From contig RHPI01003389.1 in NCBI GenBank assembly GCA_009103225.1, forward strand, positions 826,468 through 890,467: DNA of 64,000 nucleotides. The letters run 5' to 3'. The position numbers and the translations under genes are program-made. How positions within the stretch are numbered: position 1 is the first letter of the stretch; each line of letters starts with the position of its first letter. Under the pieces are notes generated by a model. It saw only the letters and a list, made by a program, of their open reading frames with translations, had not been told where the DNA came from and did not search any database. Positions 22,725 to 34,300 of this stretch are shown piece by piece. Source of the stretch: Chlorokybus atmophyticus. Lineage: Eukaryota > Streptophyta > Chlorokybophyceae > Chlorokybales > Chlorokybaceae.

Positions 22725-23140
22725 AAGCTGTCATGCCAAATACCCTCGCATGCCAGTCCTCCTCGAGCATGCCTACATCCAGCCCCAAGCTTGGGCTACC
22801 AACATGAAGACCGCGCGCGACTCAGCCTACTGCTAGCTATTTTGTACTTCATATAACATGTAGCTAGGGCTACTCTATAGACCTCTCTGTAGGAACCGCG
22901 CGTAGCTGATCAGTTGGGAATCCGTTATCAGCTCATGTGCTATATCAAGTCTTAGGGGACTTCCGTAGTAGCATACGGCCTCAATGTGACTGTTGGCTTA
23001 GTGCCCGCGTGGCATTGCACAATCATAATTTTACATGTATAAGTAGGAAGTCATGTCACTAGACTTGCTGGTGACACTGTGAGTGAGTACTAAGGGTAAA
23101 GACACTGACTTTAGGAGCTTGTGAAGCGACTTGAACTAAA
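22725..23140. other. Unique sequence between terminal repeat modules
   Basis: No gene seen. If modules A (left) and B (right) are the ends of one LTR, this is the LTR interior. It contains AT-rich CTTCATATAACATG, a weak TATA candidate, at about 22849. Confidence 0.4.
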
Positions 23141-23368
23141 AGCACACCGTCCCGGTTGCCAAAAATTACCTTACTGCGTGAGACACAGTGTATGCTCTGG
23201 TGCGCTGCGCTTGTCATTGCTGTGAGCTTGGCGAGGGTGTGTTTGCTGCATCAGTCACAACATAGCATCTCTGAGTTGCTTGTTTATTCACCTCACTTGA
23301 CAGTGTAACACATCCACTCATGCAAAGAACTGTGTATACAGCACTACCTATCGTAGTGGCTTGTTGAC
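23141..23368 (+). repeat. Direct repeat module B, right copy
   Basis: Right partner of 8338-8570, starting AGCACACCGTCCCGG and ending GGCTTGTTGAC. It is continuous with the second copy of module A. Confidence 0.75.
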
Positions 23369-23592
23369 TGTGTATACTACAGCACAGTAGGTACAGTAAG
23401 GAGGAGAGCGTCACCAGCTCTATTACTGATCAGATCCTCACATAGGTTTATCCCTGAGCCTATGCCTATGTCTGGTTGGTTGTCTTTGTTTGTGTTGCTC
23501 TAATGCTGCACGTAGCACCAGCATGCCCACGGCATGGGCACTCGTCTGCAGTGTGTCCGAGACGGCGTGACCCTCGACCATGGCAGGCACGA
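23359..23592 (+). repeat. Direct repeat module A, second copy
   Basis: Second copy of 22491-22724. Similarity stops at about 23592, which I take as the right limit of element-related sequence. Confidence 0.75.
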
Positions 23593-24965
23593 CAGGAAAG
23601 AGGCGCAAGTATGATGATCATTATAGACCATGATCAAGTGCCCTTGGCCATGGAGACATGTAGCTGATTGGAAGAGCCCTTTACGGAGCTGATTTAGATA
23701 ATGCGAAACACACTAGTGACGTGGGTTGGAGGGCAGGTTGTGCGCTTAACGACGCACTTGCGCTTCCGCACACACATGCCACCTCAACACTAACATGCAG
23801 TGGCCATGGCCATTGGCCAATGCGACATTGGCAACTCAGTACGATGCATTCGCTACTTAACTTCATGTAGCGCCGCGCCAACCTTGTTGGAAGTTGTGGC
23901 CTCGCGGTCCCGTGGCCTGTCGTATAATACCGTGGACTCCGTTGTTGTGCCTGATGTAGTACATAAACTCTGCGCGTGTGGCCCGCCCGTCGAGTAACGA
24001 CCCGCCCCGTGTATGTGCTCGCATGCACCGCATGCATGCACGCTCCCACGAGAAAGCTCGTGGGAGCGTGCATGCATGTGCATGCGTGCGCGCGTGTGTG
24101 TGAGTGTGCATGCGCTCGCATCACCAACTATCAATATGCAGGTGCGCGTGTGTGCACCTTCAAGTTTGTCCCCTGAGCGGAGACGGTTGCCCCCGCTTGC
24201 GGTATGCTGTTCAGTTCAGCTGGCTCATTCTCCACGCAAGCCACGTATACCCACAACTGCGTGCATCTTGTACTCCCAACATGTCATATGAAGCAGCAGA
24301 CATCACACACAGGATGAACAATAGGTTCTTGTTATCTACAGATTACACAACAGACCTGTAAGCTACGCAGGGAGCGCAAGCGCTTACCTAACTCTAATCA
24401 GTGAGGCCCCTGCTTAGAAGCTATACTCTCTCATGCTAATGCTGCTTTATATCTACCAACATCGCTTGCTGCTGGGCGAGAGAGAAGAGGACAGACAAGA
24501 GAGAGAGAGAGAGTCTGTCACACACACACGTGGGTGTGTGCTTTTGTGCGCGCGCGCACGTGCAGCACGCCGCTGCATGTCCACCTAACCTGCGCAGTGG
24601 TGATCACTACAGGTGATCTGCTTCGACCTTTAATCGGATGCGCGCGTCGGAGGCCACTCGTGGCCACAAAGGCAACGCGTACCCGTGTACGCGTGCGGAT
24701 GAACGAACTGAGCAACTATACCCAAATACTATTACCTCAACTACAACTACGTAGAGTAAACGTGTATGAGGACTCTCTTCCTCTTTCAGATGCCAACCTG
24801 ATGGCCTGCAAAGAGGTTTGGTCCATAGTTGGAACCCGAAACCCAACAGGTATGAAGAAACTTTTCTCCGCCCCACGTCTCACAGCGAGTGAGACGTGTT
24901 GTGCTTGTTGCTTGTTGCTCAAGTGCTTGAAGTGAGTCGAGTTGGACGTGACGTGGTGTGGGCTC
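23593..24965. other. Intergenic, repeat-rich, with a perfect long hairpin
   Basis: No supported gene. Contains a perfect 22-base inverted repeat with a 4-base loop at 24031-24078, a GA microsatellite at about 24500-24514, and alternating CA/TG/CG sequence near 24530-24560. Short ORFs on both strands look like repeat shadows. Confidence 0.5.
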
Positions 24966-26881
24966 TCATGCCCACGCGAGCGGCACCTCCGAGATAAACT
25001 GCTCGATGTCCTCTACACTCATCTCCACCTCCTGCCCGTCTTCCGCGAGGTACGTGCAGTCCACCAACACATCTGTCACCTGTATTGGACACAACCGGAC
25101 CCAAGTGAGTGGTGCTGGTGCGAGGACCCACATGCAGGCAGGCAGGACGCAATGCACGCGTACACACATTCACGCATTGCATGTGCAAACATGCAATGCG
25201 GGCGCCCTCACATGCATGCACACGCTATACATGCCCCACCCACGCACCCACCCACCCACCCCCCCAACACCACCCACACCACCACCCAGACGTCCCCCNN
25301 NNNNNNNNNNNCCACCCACCCACCCACCCACCCACACAGAAAAAGCCACCGTCACCCCAACGCCCGCCCCGACCTCTGCGAGGGTGTGGAGTCCACCCCC
25401 GCCCCCTACTTTCACCTCCTCACTACTTCTACCCACGGCCACCCCCACCCAGCCACACCCAAACACTCATACCCACCCACATCCACGCCCGCGCACACAC
25501 ACACAACCCCAAGTCTCACTTGTTCATGGCCACGCGTGGCAGACCCCGAGTCGATATCCATAGGTGCTCCCTCCTGCTCCGACAGGTGCGTGAGCTGCAA
25601 GTACACGTTGACCGCGGCGGGTCCACGCGCGAAGGGCATGTTGGGTCGGGTCCACACGACTTCCCACTGCAAGTGTTCCATGGAGGCCCAATCCACCCTC
25701 ACACCACACAACCCAACATCATCTCCCTCCCCCGCGTGCACGAGACACGTGACCGCGTGTTGGCGAACGAGGTGGACTGTGATGGTCAGGTTTCTCCAGC
25801 AATTGCATGTTGTGACGGCCATGTGGGTCTCATCCTCGCATATGCGCAACACGTCCTCGTCGTCCTCACTACCAACATGGAGGTAGATGCCGTCCGAGGC
25901 CCACACATCGCCCGACACAACTCGACAAACAAGCGGGACGCCGGAGTGGAAGAGAGTCACCATGCAGGAGACGTCTGATAGTTGGACTGCGCCCGCTCCT
26001 GACCCGTTCTGATGAGACGGAAATGTTGGTTTGTTGGTGAAAGGGCCTCGTGCATGCGTGCGTGCATGCGTAGGTTTGTGTGCGTGTGCTTGTGCGCGCA
26101 TGTGTATGTGTACGCGTGTATCTGTGGATCTATGCACCGACGCGCGTGCACACGTATGTGTGTTCGCGCGCGCACGCATGTATGTATTCGTGTGTGCGAG
26201 TATGAGTGGGTGTGCGCGTGCAAGCGTACCTGTGTTGTTGCGTGCTGAAGAGCCCTTGGCTTGCGTGCAAGCTGCCCGTACAGCCGTCGCCAAGTTGATC
26301 CGGTCATGCCCTGCACCTGCCAAAAAGCCAGCATGTTCCCATGGGTTTGTGTTGGCAACGAGCTTTCTGCTCCTTATCGACCTACTTGCTTTGCATATTG
26401 CCTCCATGTTGCTCATGCCAGATCTAAACCGTGAAGTAAGGATGCCAACTGGTTGTGATTGAATTGTGTGACAAACTTTGCACGTAGTATGAGGTGATGG
26501 TATGGTTGCTCAGCTAAGGGAATGAGGTGATGGCAATGTTGCACAGGTGAGTTGGCAGGGAGTTGTGCATCCTACATGAAACCTCACCTGACAGGATGCC
26601 GGCCATCGTTTCAGACAGATCGCCTGCCAGAGTGCTTCTGTCCTTGCGACTGCACGCCAGAGCGTGCAGACGCCCTGACAGGCGGCCAGGGACCTGCCAT
26701 CCAGGTGGGAGAACACCCTCCTGAGGGTGTTCTCGTCCTCCAGGCAAGACGACAAGGCGATTGCAGCAACCTCCTCCACCTGAACAGGAGCAGTGTCACT
26801 CTCCTCGTCCTCCTCGTCCTCGGTGTCCTCCTCCTCCTCCTCCTCCTCCTCGTCCGAGGCCGCCGCCGCTGTGGCCATCAC
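24966..26881 (-). CDS. F-box protein
   Basis: Probable substrate-recognition subunit of an SCF ubiquitin ligase. Four exons on the minus strand: 26588-26881, 26230-26316, 25520-26008, 24966-25079, all phase 0, giving 327 residues. Residues about 1-35 are Ala and then strongly acidic (Glu/Asp run). The F-box follows at about 50-98 (LRRVFSHLDGRSLAACQGVC, then LWRAVARTEALWQAIC). Exon 2 gives WRRLYGQL, a common continuation of F-box domains. The remaining 200 residues form an unrecognised C-terminal domain resembling small plant F-box proteins of the At5g39250 kind, from memory only. The 13-base gap 25299-25311 falls in intron 3, as does a long CA/CC repeat. Intron 2 (26009-26229) is a TG/CG alternating tract. 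Confidence 0.82.
25299..25311. other. Assembly gap (13 N)
   Basis: Run of N inside an ACCC-rich repeat in intron 3 of the F-box gene; the true repeat length is unknown. Confidence 0.95.
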
Positions 26882-29211
26882 GCTGAGGCAAACAGGGAAA
26901 AGGAACTACGCCGCATGCATGGCTTTTGCGGTACGGCAATCATGAAACGCACCCACCGTTAGAAACCGCAACGCCCGTGACTCGCGTTAGCGGTACTGCA
27001 AAAAAACTCTCGTCATTAGTAATCAGAGCATCACTCCGAGTGCGGTACCGGGCAGGCCGCAAACAAGCTGCGGTACGTCATTAATCGGGGTTCGCACGTA
27101 CAGTGTACCCGTTGGGAAGCCTGTCAGCGGCCACAAGACCGGTGGGCCGAGCAGCACAGTCGTCCATGTACGGTGTAAAATGCCTCCTCTAATGCACCGT
27201 ACGCTAGAGCTAGGCGAACCGTTCACAGTGTTTGATGCGAACCGCCACTTAATTGATGACCACAAGAGGGTTCATCACTGGTACCTTACTTGCCTGTTGC
27301 CTTATTAGGCTGCCTTGAAGGGACTAGTCCGTACGTACTCGACATGCATGGAGGTGCGCTGTACGGCGTCGAGTGCGAAGCAGATCAGATCAACACATAT
27401 GTTTGATTTGTCGACATCGTAATCAGTTGCGGAATTGGAACCCGCATGACTCGTCGGCGATCTTCACCTTCTGTCGTCAATGTCGTCATTGCGACCTGCA
27501 AAATGACGATCGTGATTTGCAAGCATCGCCACCCTGAGGCACACAGTTATCATGCTATTGACAATTGCAGGCATCGCTCTTGCTGTGGCAGATCCACTGG
27601 CAATCGCATTGCTACGGAGAAGAATACGAATTCCAACTTGGGTCACTAAATCACCGGCAATCAAGCTCTGATTCATTCTCTGACTCACACAGTCATCCCA
27701 CGGGGATGATCGCTTGCCATCACACAGCGCTGCTTCACTTATTACTGGTGGCGTCACACACGAGCATGCCGTTTACTTGGTATGTATATGCCGTTAAACT
27801 TACCATGCTTCGTAATGATCTGAGAGTCATGAACCAATCATTCGACATGATTCTTTGTTGCTCGTCAAGTGAGCAGGCGACTTGCCTGGCTGCATTGCAG
27901 TTGTCTCGCGCTAGAACTGTGCGTACGATGCTGGTGGCGGTCATGCTGGCGATGGGCTGTCTTGCCTCCCGAGTCTAGGTCTAGGCAGTCTGACTCTTGT
28001 GCATGTTACAGTCTAGTCTCCATGTCTCGGGCTATAACTTTAAGAGGGGTTGACGCTAAAAGTCTGTGCGTACCGGGCCTTAAGTATTGTCTTTGTAAGT
28101 ATAGGTGCCCTGTAACCATAAGATCTTAGGGGACGGATGGTTCACCACAAACGTTGGTCGTATGTAATGTTTACTTAGAAGATAAATTTTTCGATGAGCT
28201 CATGGGTTTAGCAGTGAGTATACTTACAAAGAGGGTTGCACAGCAGCGTCACACAATTGCTGCGTGACGCTGTTGCGCGACCATTGCGCCGCGCGACGTC
28301 ACTGTTGCGTGACGCCACTGCCTCAACTACAAGTACACCTATGCTTACAAAGAAAGGTGCGGAATATTATGCACTTGCTCTGCAAATTGCATAACTTATA
28401 CTGATATACATGTAAACATATATATACTTACATGAAGTTAACATATATGCCATGTAAGTATAAGTTTGGGACCAAGTGTATTCTATAAGGAGTAGACTGT
28501 AAAAGTTGTTCACCGGTTCACTCTGACATTTGAAGTCTCGGTATACATATGCACTGACCAAAGCAGATTAAGGTCAATTTGCAGTCGTATTGGGGTAAAA
28601 GCGCACATCAATCCCCAACTTGGTGAGGTGGAGGTAACTACCCTATTTGTGCAAATACAACCCGCCTTAACCCCCCCCCGGGGGGGGCCGTATTGGGGTA
28701 AAAGCGCACATCAATGGGGGCGGGGCTTTGTTTGTAAGGGGTGGGGGGTGGGGGTGGGGGTATAATGTATAGGCTGACCAAGTATTGCTGATGCAAGCTC
28801 ATATAAGCATGTACATATGGGTGATATTTATTCGGTAGCTGCAACAGTCCGTGCAGGTAATTGACAAGCAATCTCTTTCGCATGATTATGTCAATTCGTT
28901 AGACAAAAACACCAAACAAGCACGCCAATGTTGTTGTGACTGGTCACAGCACATGCACACAAATGCAAGCATGAAGGCATGCATTACGTGGATGCAGGAC
29001 GGCAGGCATCTGCAAAATGCGTGCGCTGAGCAAGATGCATATAGTTGCATCTTGTCCGGATTACACAACAAAAGCACATCATAACTTACTTTGCAATAAT
29101 ATGCAAGCCAAGCCTGGACATGAGCATGGACTGCTTGTCACTGAATGCCAGCAACTGTTCAGAGAAGTTGTTCGCATGCTTCAGCGCATCACCACATCAT
29201 CATCAATATCA
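26882..29211. other. Long intergenic region with inverted and direct repeats
   Basis: No gene could be supported. ORFs at 27565-27978 (+) and 27464-27757 (-) overlap each other and match nothing I know. Structural elements: inverted repeat GTACGGTG...CACCGTAC near 27168-27202, TGCGTGACGC imperfect repeats at about 28240-28320, a nested hairpin at 28393-28466, and a 27-base direct repeat at 28586-28612 and 28689-28715. It may hold unrecognised small transposons. Confidence 0.5.
28586..28715. repeat. 27-base direct repeat pair flanking a C/G homopolymer block
   Basis: The 27 bases starting CGTATTGGGGTAAAAGCGCA occur at 28586-28612 and again at 28689-28715, identical. Between them lies a C-run followed directly by a G-run. 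Confidence 0.9.
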
Positions 29212-30944
29212 TCATCTCCCATAGAGAAAGCGCTCCAGCCATTTGGGTGGCTTGGTAGTCGACAGCTCCAGTTTGTTGAGGATGAGGCCGTACAGGATGT
29301 ACAGCAGGAACACATATGACACGCAGTTGACAACCACCTGTTCAACGAGTTGTATTAAGCGTAGATGCGGCATGCAAGCAATGGATGGCGGGAAAACGCA
29401 AGCAACAAACGCAACAGGCATGCGCGTGTACGCACGACACAAGCTCACGTACCGTCCCGCCAACAAAAATGTAAGTCAAGGCGTATGGAGGAGAGCCCAT
29501 AGCATTGGTTTTGGCAGCGAGCAATTCCAGCAATGCTGCGGACTGGGCCAAGATCTGCCAACACAGTGCTTACATGAACATAAGAATGAACAGTGTAACA
29601 CCGTGGAACAGCCAACAAGCCCAGAAAACTTAACCTCATGCTCACCAAGGCAAGGATGTTCTCCTTAATGAGCCAGGAAGAGATTGCTATCGCACCAAAC
29701 AGCCCCGCTGCGCGTACCTGTTGCACACCATGCTTGTGTGACCAATATTGTTGAAAACCGAAATGGTTGAATTCGATTGCTTGTTTCATGCAGCTGCATG
29801 CCCGTGTGTGGAGGTGTGCTCGTGCATGCGCACGAGTGTGTGAACCACTACCTTTGCATGCAGACTGCATGCAAAGCGCAGGTGTGTTAACAAAGGAGGA
29901 AACACACCAGTGCGTGCTTACCGCTGCAGCGACAGGAACTGCCACATAGATTGGTGCACGCCACCTGTTCGCACATGCACACATTGGTGCTTTGAACTTC
30001 TGTACACACTCAGCTACCTTCTGTTGTGCATGCGCTACTTACCGCCAGAGAGCGCCGAGGGCGAAGGCGGTCATGCCGTGCATGGTTAAGTACTGCACTG
30101 CTCTGATCGGCCCGCCCAACACTGCCAAAAGCAACACTGTAGCAACCTAATGTAAAAACGTTGGATGTTAAAGAATAGCGCGGCAACTGGTAACAATGTA
30201 GTGACAGTGCTGACAAGGTTAAGGTATTGGCTTCAACAAGAATACAAGACCTTATCTGACCGTTGTTGTGCGTGCGGCTGCAACTCCCCAGCGCACGGCA
30301 GCGATGACAACAGGAAGTGGAAAGGTCATGCCCAGATAGCTCTGCAACATCAATAAAGTGGATAAGATACCTATGGAAGGCTTGCTACAAGCCAGTCTTG
30401 TAAGCAATGCACTTGCACGGCTGCGCAACTGTATGCAAGTGCTGCACTGGTGTAGGGTACAACACAAGCAAGCGCGTATTGAGTCTTCATCAGAAGCGAA
30501 GTTGCTTGCAAGCTAATGCACGAAGCAACTGCACAACTGGCATGGAACAAGATGATAGAAATGACAGAGCAGTACCTCAAGGCGCAGAGTTGCACTGAGA
30601 AAGTAAGCCAGCGCTGCTGTGGCAGCGAGCATAGCGGACTCAACCAGTTGGCGTGTCTCGGCCTGCAGCTGGCTGCGGGACTGCCAGCTGTCATCGCTTG
30701 CTGCTGCTGATGGTGACGACGAGAATGCCCCACTTGCATCCACAGCAGCCGCACAGCAGTAAGTCCTGTCCGGTGGGCCTTTGGCTCTGTAATGCAGTCG
30801 CCCTGACCACAGCCTTTGGAGATTGCTAGCTGCATGCCGCGTAGAGATGTGGCAGTTTGATGACGTCGGTTTTGAGTATGGCTGCCTGGCGTGGAGGCAA
30901 AAGGCAGCATGGCTGCTTGCCCGGCCTGTAGCATGGTTCTGCAA
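29212..30944 (-). CDS. DUF2232/YybS-like multispanning membrane protein, probably plastid
   Basis: Seven exons: 30576-30944, 30261-30341, 30043-30146, 29922-29964, 29646-29717, 29453-29554, 29212-29337, giving 298 residues with consistent phases. Residues 1 to about 75 are rich in Ser, Ala, Arg and His with few acids, like a chloroplast transit peptide. The conserved part starts at ETRQLVESAMLAATAALAYF, then FPLPVVIAAVRWG and VLGGPIRAVQYLTMHG, and several hydrophobic segments; it ends WLERFLYGR. This resembles the plant/cyanobacterial DUF2232 (YybS) family, whose fold is related to substrate-binding subunits of ECF transporters. The substrate is unknown. The gene is divergent from the oxidoreductase at 31367, with about 420 bases between starts. 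Confidence 0.72.
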
Positions 30945-31366
30945 CCTCGTGCATGGTGTTGCGCTTGTGCTTGTGCTTGCAACGGCCTGAAAGTGACAAA
31001 GAAAGCATACATTAAAAAACGATTGCTAAGCCGTCAGGACGAAGCTTGTCTGCGCAATGCACGCATGCACAACAGAGACGGCCGGACAATACGTCGGCAA
31101 GCTTTCATGCACATCTCACAGCAGCAGAGCAAAACGGTTCAACAGCAACACACACATACAGACACCATAAAGCCACTCACCTGCGCCATCGCACCTGCCG
31201 CCGCCGCCAACCCCACCGCCACCGCCACCACTAGCACAAACTGCCGACTACGGGGCTTGGCTTGGCTTTGTTGCTTGCATAGCTTTGTTGCAAGCTGTTG
31301 TTGTATGTTGTTCCTATCAGCTCAAATTCGTCACGTTGGTTGCGGTAGACGCGTGAGGCGACCACA

Positions 31367-34300
31367 ATGGCGCCTTCAGCTGCGCCTCCTGTGAGCGTGT
31401 TGATGGTGGGCGCTGGGGAGTACACCACTGGTACGTGCGTTCAGCTGTGCTTCTCCCCTCTATGTGTGTGGCATACTTGTGGAGAACTGGCTTTGCACAC
31501 AGCCTTTGAGCAGTTGATCAGTACGCATTGCTCTTAGGTAGTGAGTGTTTAAAAAACGCGGATAGCCTTGACTTGTAGCAGTAAAATGACGTGGCAACAG
31601 CATCCTGCCAGTAGTGGTCCATTAGATGTGTGGCTAATCCAGCAGTCGAGTGTCAACTGCTTCAGTAATACTTGGGTGAGACAAACAAGACTTTCACCTC
31701 CTGATCAGTTGTTAATGCACTGTTGCATCGCATGTCTGTGGGCTTGTGGCTCATGTCTCCCCTCTGTCCAATGCCATTGCGTAGGCCAGCAACACATGCA
31801 GCGACTGGCAACTCATACAGCTAAGCACTGTGTATAGGCTGTTCAGTCTGTAGGCGTGTTTGTGTATGTGCGCAAGTGTGCAGGTTCGCGCGAGCAGGCG
31901 TTCATATGTGTGCACACACACATATGCGCACGCATGCTGCATTGCTGATGTGCAAGCTTGCGCAGGTTACGTCCCCACAGCAGCTGGAACAGCCACCGAC
32001 AAGTCCAAAGGGTTAGCATACACATTGCAGTCAACATTTCCCATGTGACTGTTGTGTTGACTTGAAGTGGTTGCAGAGTGGTGGCCATCACAATGCTGGA
32101 TATGCGTAGACGCGGCAAAGTGGGCCGCCTGGTATGCTTAACACTATATTTGTACTTCAAGTTGTCTCACTCTGCATGGCACAGCAAAGCATGCAAATGA
32201 GGAAACTGTGCCTCAGGTGTTGTGCGACGCAGTTGGCACAAAGTTCGCGGCGGTGCGAGAGTTTATCAAGACGCAAATAACGGACTGTTACAAGGACATC
32301 GACGACAGAATGGAGACTTTGCCAGATGGTAAGAGCTGCTCTTAAGAGAGTTCAATGAAGTAGCGCAGTGCAAAAACTTTGATTACTGCAACGCGTGTGT
32401 GAGTGCGTGCTGGTGTATTGTAGATGATGTTGCATTCGAGCCTACGGCATACCGGAGAGCCATGAAGACTATGAACAAAGGCGACGTCGTCATTATCTTC
32501 ACGCCCGATGACACGCACTTTGACATCACCATGGCTGCCATTGAATACGGTGACTTGATCTCGCTTTGCTGTAACATCATCAAAAGTATATATCCGTTAC
32601 ATTTGAACCAAATCAAAGTTGTTGCTGCCCAGGGCTGCATGTGATGGTCGCGAAACCCATTGTGAAGACGCTTGCACTGCATAGAGCAGTATGCGAAGCC
32701 GCAAGGTAATGCGCATACAGAGGGACTCTATGCTTTGCACAAGTTGCGAGCGTCTGCGTGTGCGCGCGCCAGTGCGATGTATGTTAATGCGTGTGCGTGT
32801 GCGTGTGCGTGTGCATGTGCATGTGCATGCGTATGTACGCGTGCAAGTGCGCACACGCATGCGCGTGTGTGTGAGAGTAATGTGGTTTACCTCTCTTGCT
32901 TCATGTGTACACTCTCAGGCAAGCAGGCGTGCTCGTATGCGTGGAGTATCACAAGCGGTTCGATCCCATCTACAGTGGTGAGTGAAGTGGCAGCATACTA
33001 TACCTATTGCTACGACAAACTATGTGGCATTGCCTCTTACTTGGCCTTGCACAACAGATGCGCGGGAACGGGTTCAATCCCTCGGGCCCTTCTCCTTCTT
33101 CAGCAGCACCATGACGCAGCGCAAAAGCCAGCTTGACACCTTTGCAGGTACATGGCGTTGTAGTTGCATGAGGTATGTCTAGCTGATGTCTCCATGACAT
33201 CAGCTAGAGAGCAAAACAAGCATTGCAGATCGGTGAGCAATGCACAGGCTGGGCGGGCAAAAGCAGCGACATCTCATATTACCTCAACGCACACCACATA
33301 GGTGAGGTGCCACTGTGCAGTGGTTATGCACCTAGCGCGTGTGTGTGTGCTCGCACACGTGCGAGCATACACAGACGCGTGTGTACACGTACTAGCTAGC
33401 GTGCGTGCGTGCGCATGCGCGCGCGTGCATGCGTGCGTGCAAAGTATGTACTCAGCAACAGTCACGCAGATGTGCATTGTTGGGCGTGCGGTGGCTTTGC
33501 AAGACCGGTTGCAGTCACTGCCATGGCCAGCACGGGTGTTGCAGACGCCAAGCTGGCACGTGAAGTGGAGGACACCATCACTATCATCGTGAGCGTCTTT
33601 GCGTGTTTTTTGTCAACTTGTGCTCATCACAGCAGATAATGTTGCAACACCATTCACAGGCTCAATGGGAAAACGACAACGGTGCGAAAGGCGTTGCCAC
33701 ATACATGGCCAGCTGGATCGCGCCTGTTGCGGATTGCCACACACAACAGTATTTCCACTACATGGGCCACAAGGTGACTAATGATGCGAATGAAGTTGTA
33801 AGTGTTGGTCATGTGGTAATGTGACCTAACATGCGTTCAGGGTGAGATTCGTGTGGACCAATCACATCGTGGGTATAGTTTGTCCCTGGATGAGGGACGG
33901 CCGTTCCAAACGCTAAATCCACTTTACATGCGAGTACGTGACAAGTAGAATAAACATCCTTTCTCTCTCTCAAGCATGTTTCTTTTATGAGGCTGACACT
34001 TGTAAACATTCTCTTTGCAGTATACACCGGATCCGGCGGGCAGGTTTGCAGGGCAGTCCGGATACGGCTACAGAAGTTTAGAGGTGTTCCTTGATGCTGC
34101 CGTTCAGGTACAGGTCTGCTGCTGTTGTCAAGTGTGTACGCATGGTGCGTGTCAATGTTGGTTGCATACCATGGCTTTGCAATCATGTCCTCATAAACAT
34201 CCCCACAACAGTCTGAGCATGTGTACTCACTCAAACAGCGTCTATGTCCCAAACAGGTGAATGCAGGCGAGACCACACCGCAGCAGCTGAGCGTGGATGG

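Larger units (their letters stand above)
8338..23592 (+). mobile_element. Decayed outer Ty3/Gypsy retrotransposon with DNA methyltransferase and PHD finger, carrying a nested element
   Basis: The outer element is recognised from its parts in order: repeat module B (8338-8570), Gag-like ORFs with CCHC knuckles (8782-10922), a low-complexity linker, retropepsin (about 13150-13520), cytosine methyltransferase (13883-14545), an interruption by a second Gypsy element, then RNase H (20196-20720), integrase (21016-21880), a PHD finger (22248-22382), a G-run and further copies of the terminal repeats. The outer parts are C/A-rich on the + strand while the interrupting element is G/T-rich, which separates the two insertions. 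The reverse transcriptase fingers, palm and thumb of the outer element are not found; the right half resumes at the connection segment (LPTIARPLSELL). Every ORF has in-frame stops or frameshifts, so the element is dead. Confidence 0.8.

Noticed and set aside
8338-23592. DIRS-type element with split direct repeats
   Set aside because: The repeat order recalls split repeats, but two DDE integrases and Gypsy proteases are present and no tyrosine recombinase is seen.
24942-25886. Plus-strand 314-codon ORF rich in His, Thr and Pro
   Set aside because: It is the antisense shadow of the F-box gene and its CA/CC-repeat intron and crosses a gap of N.
25412-26416. A 334-codon minus-strand ORF as a single exon
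   Set aside because: It merges a real F-box exon (25520-26008) with TG-rich intron sequence; splice sites and phase show four exons instead.
27464-27978. A gene in the 27.5-28.0 kb region
   Set aside because: Overlapping ORFs on both strands with no splice support, no motif and no codon bias in favour of either.
28220-28330. CRISPR-like array from TGCGTGACGC repeats
   Set aside because: Repeats are imperfect, unevenly spaced and few; the genome is eukaryotic.
32940-32960. GGTTCGATCC as a tRNA T-loop
   Set aside because: It is coding sequence of the oxidoreductase (KRFDPI); no cloverleaf arms surround it.
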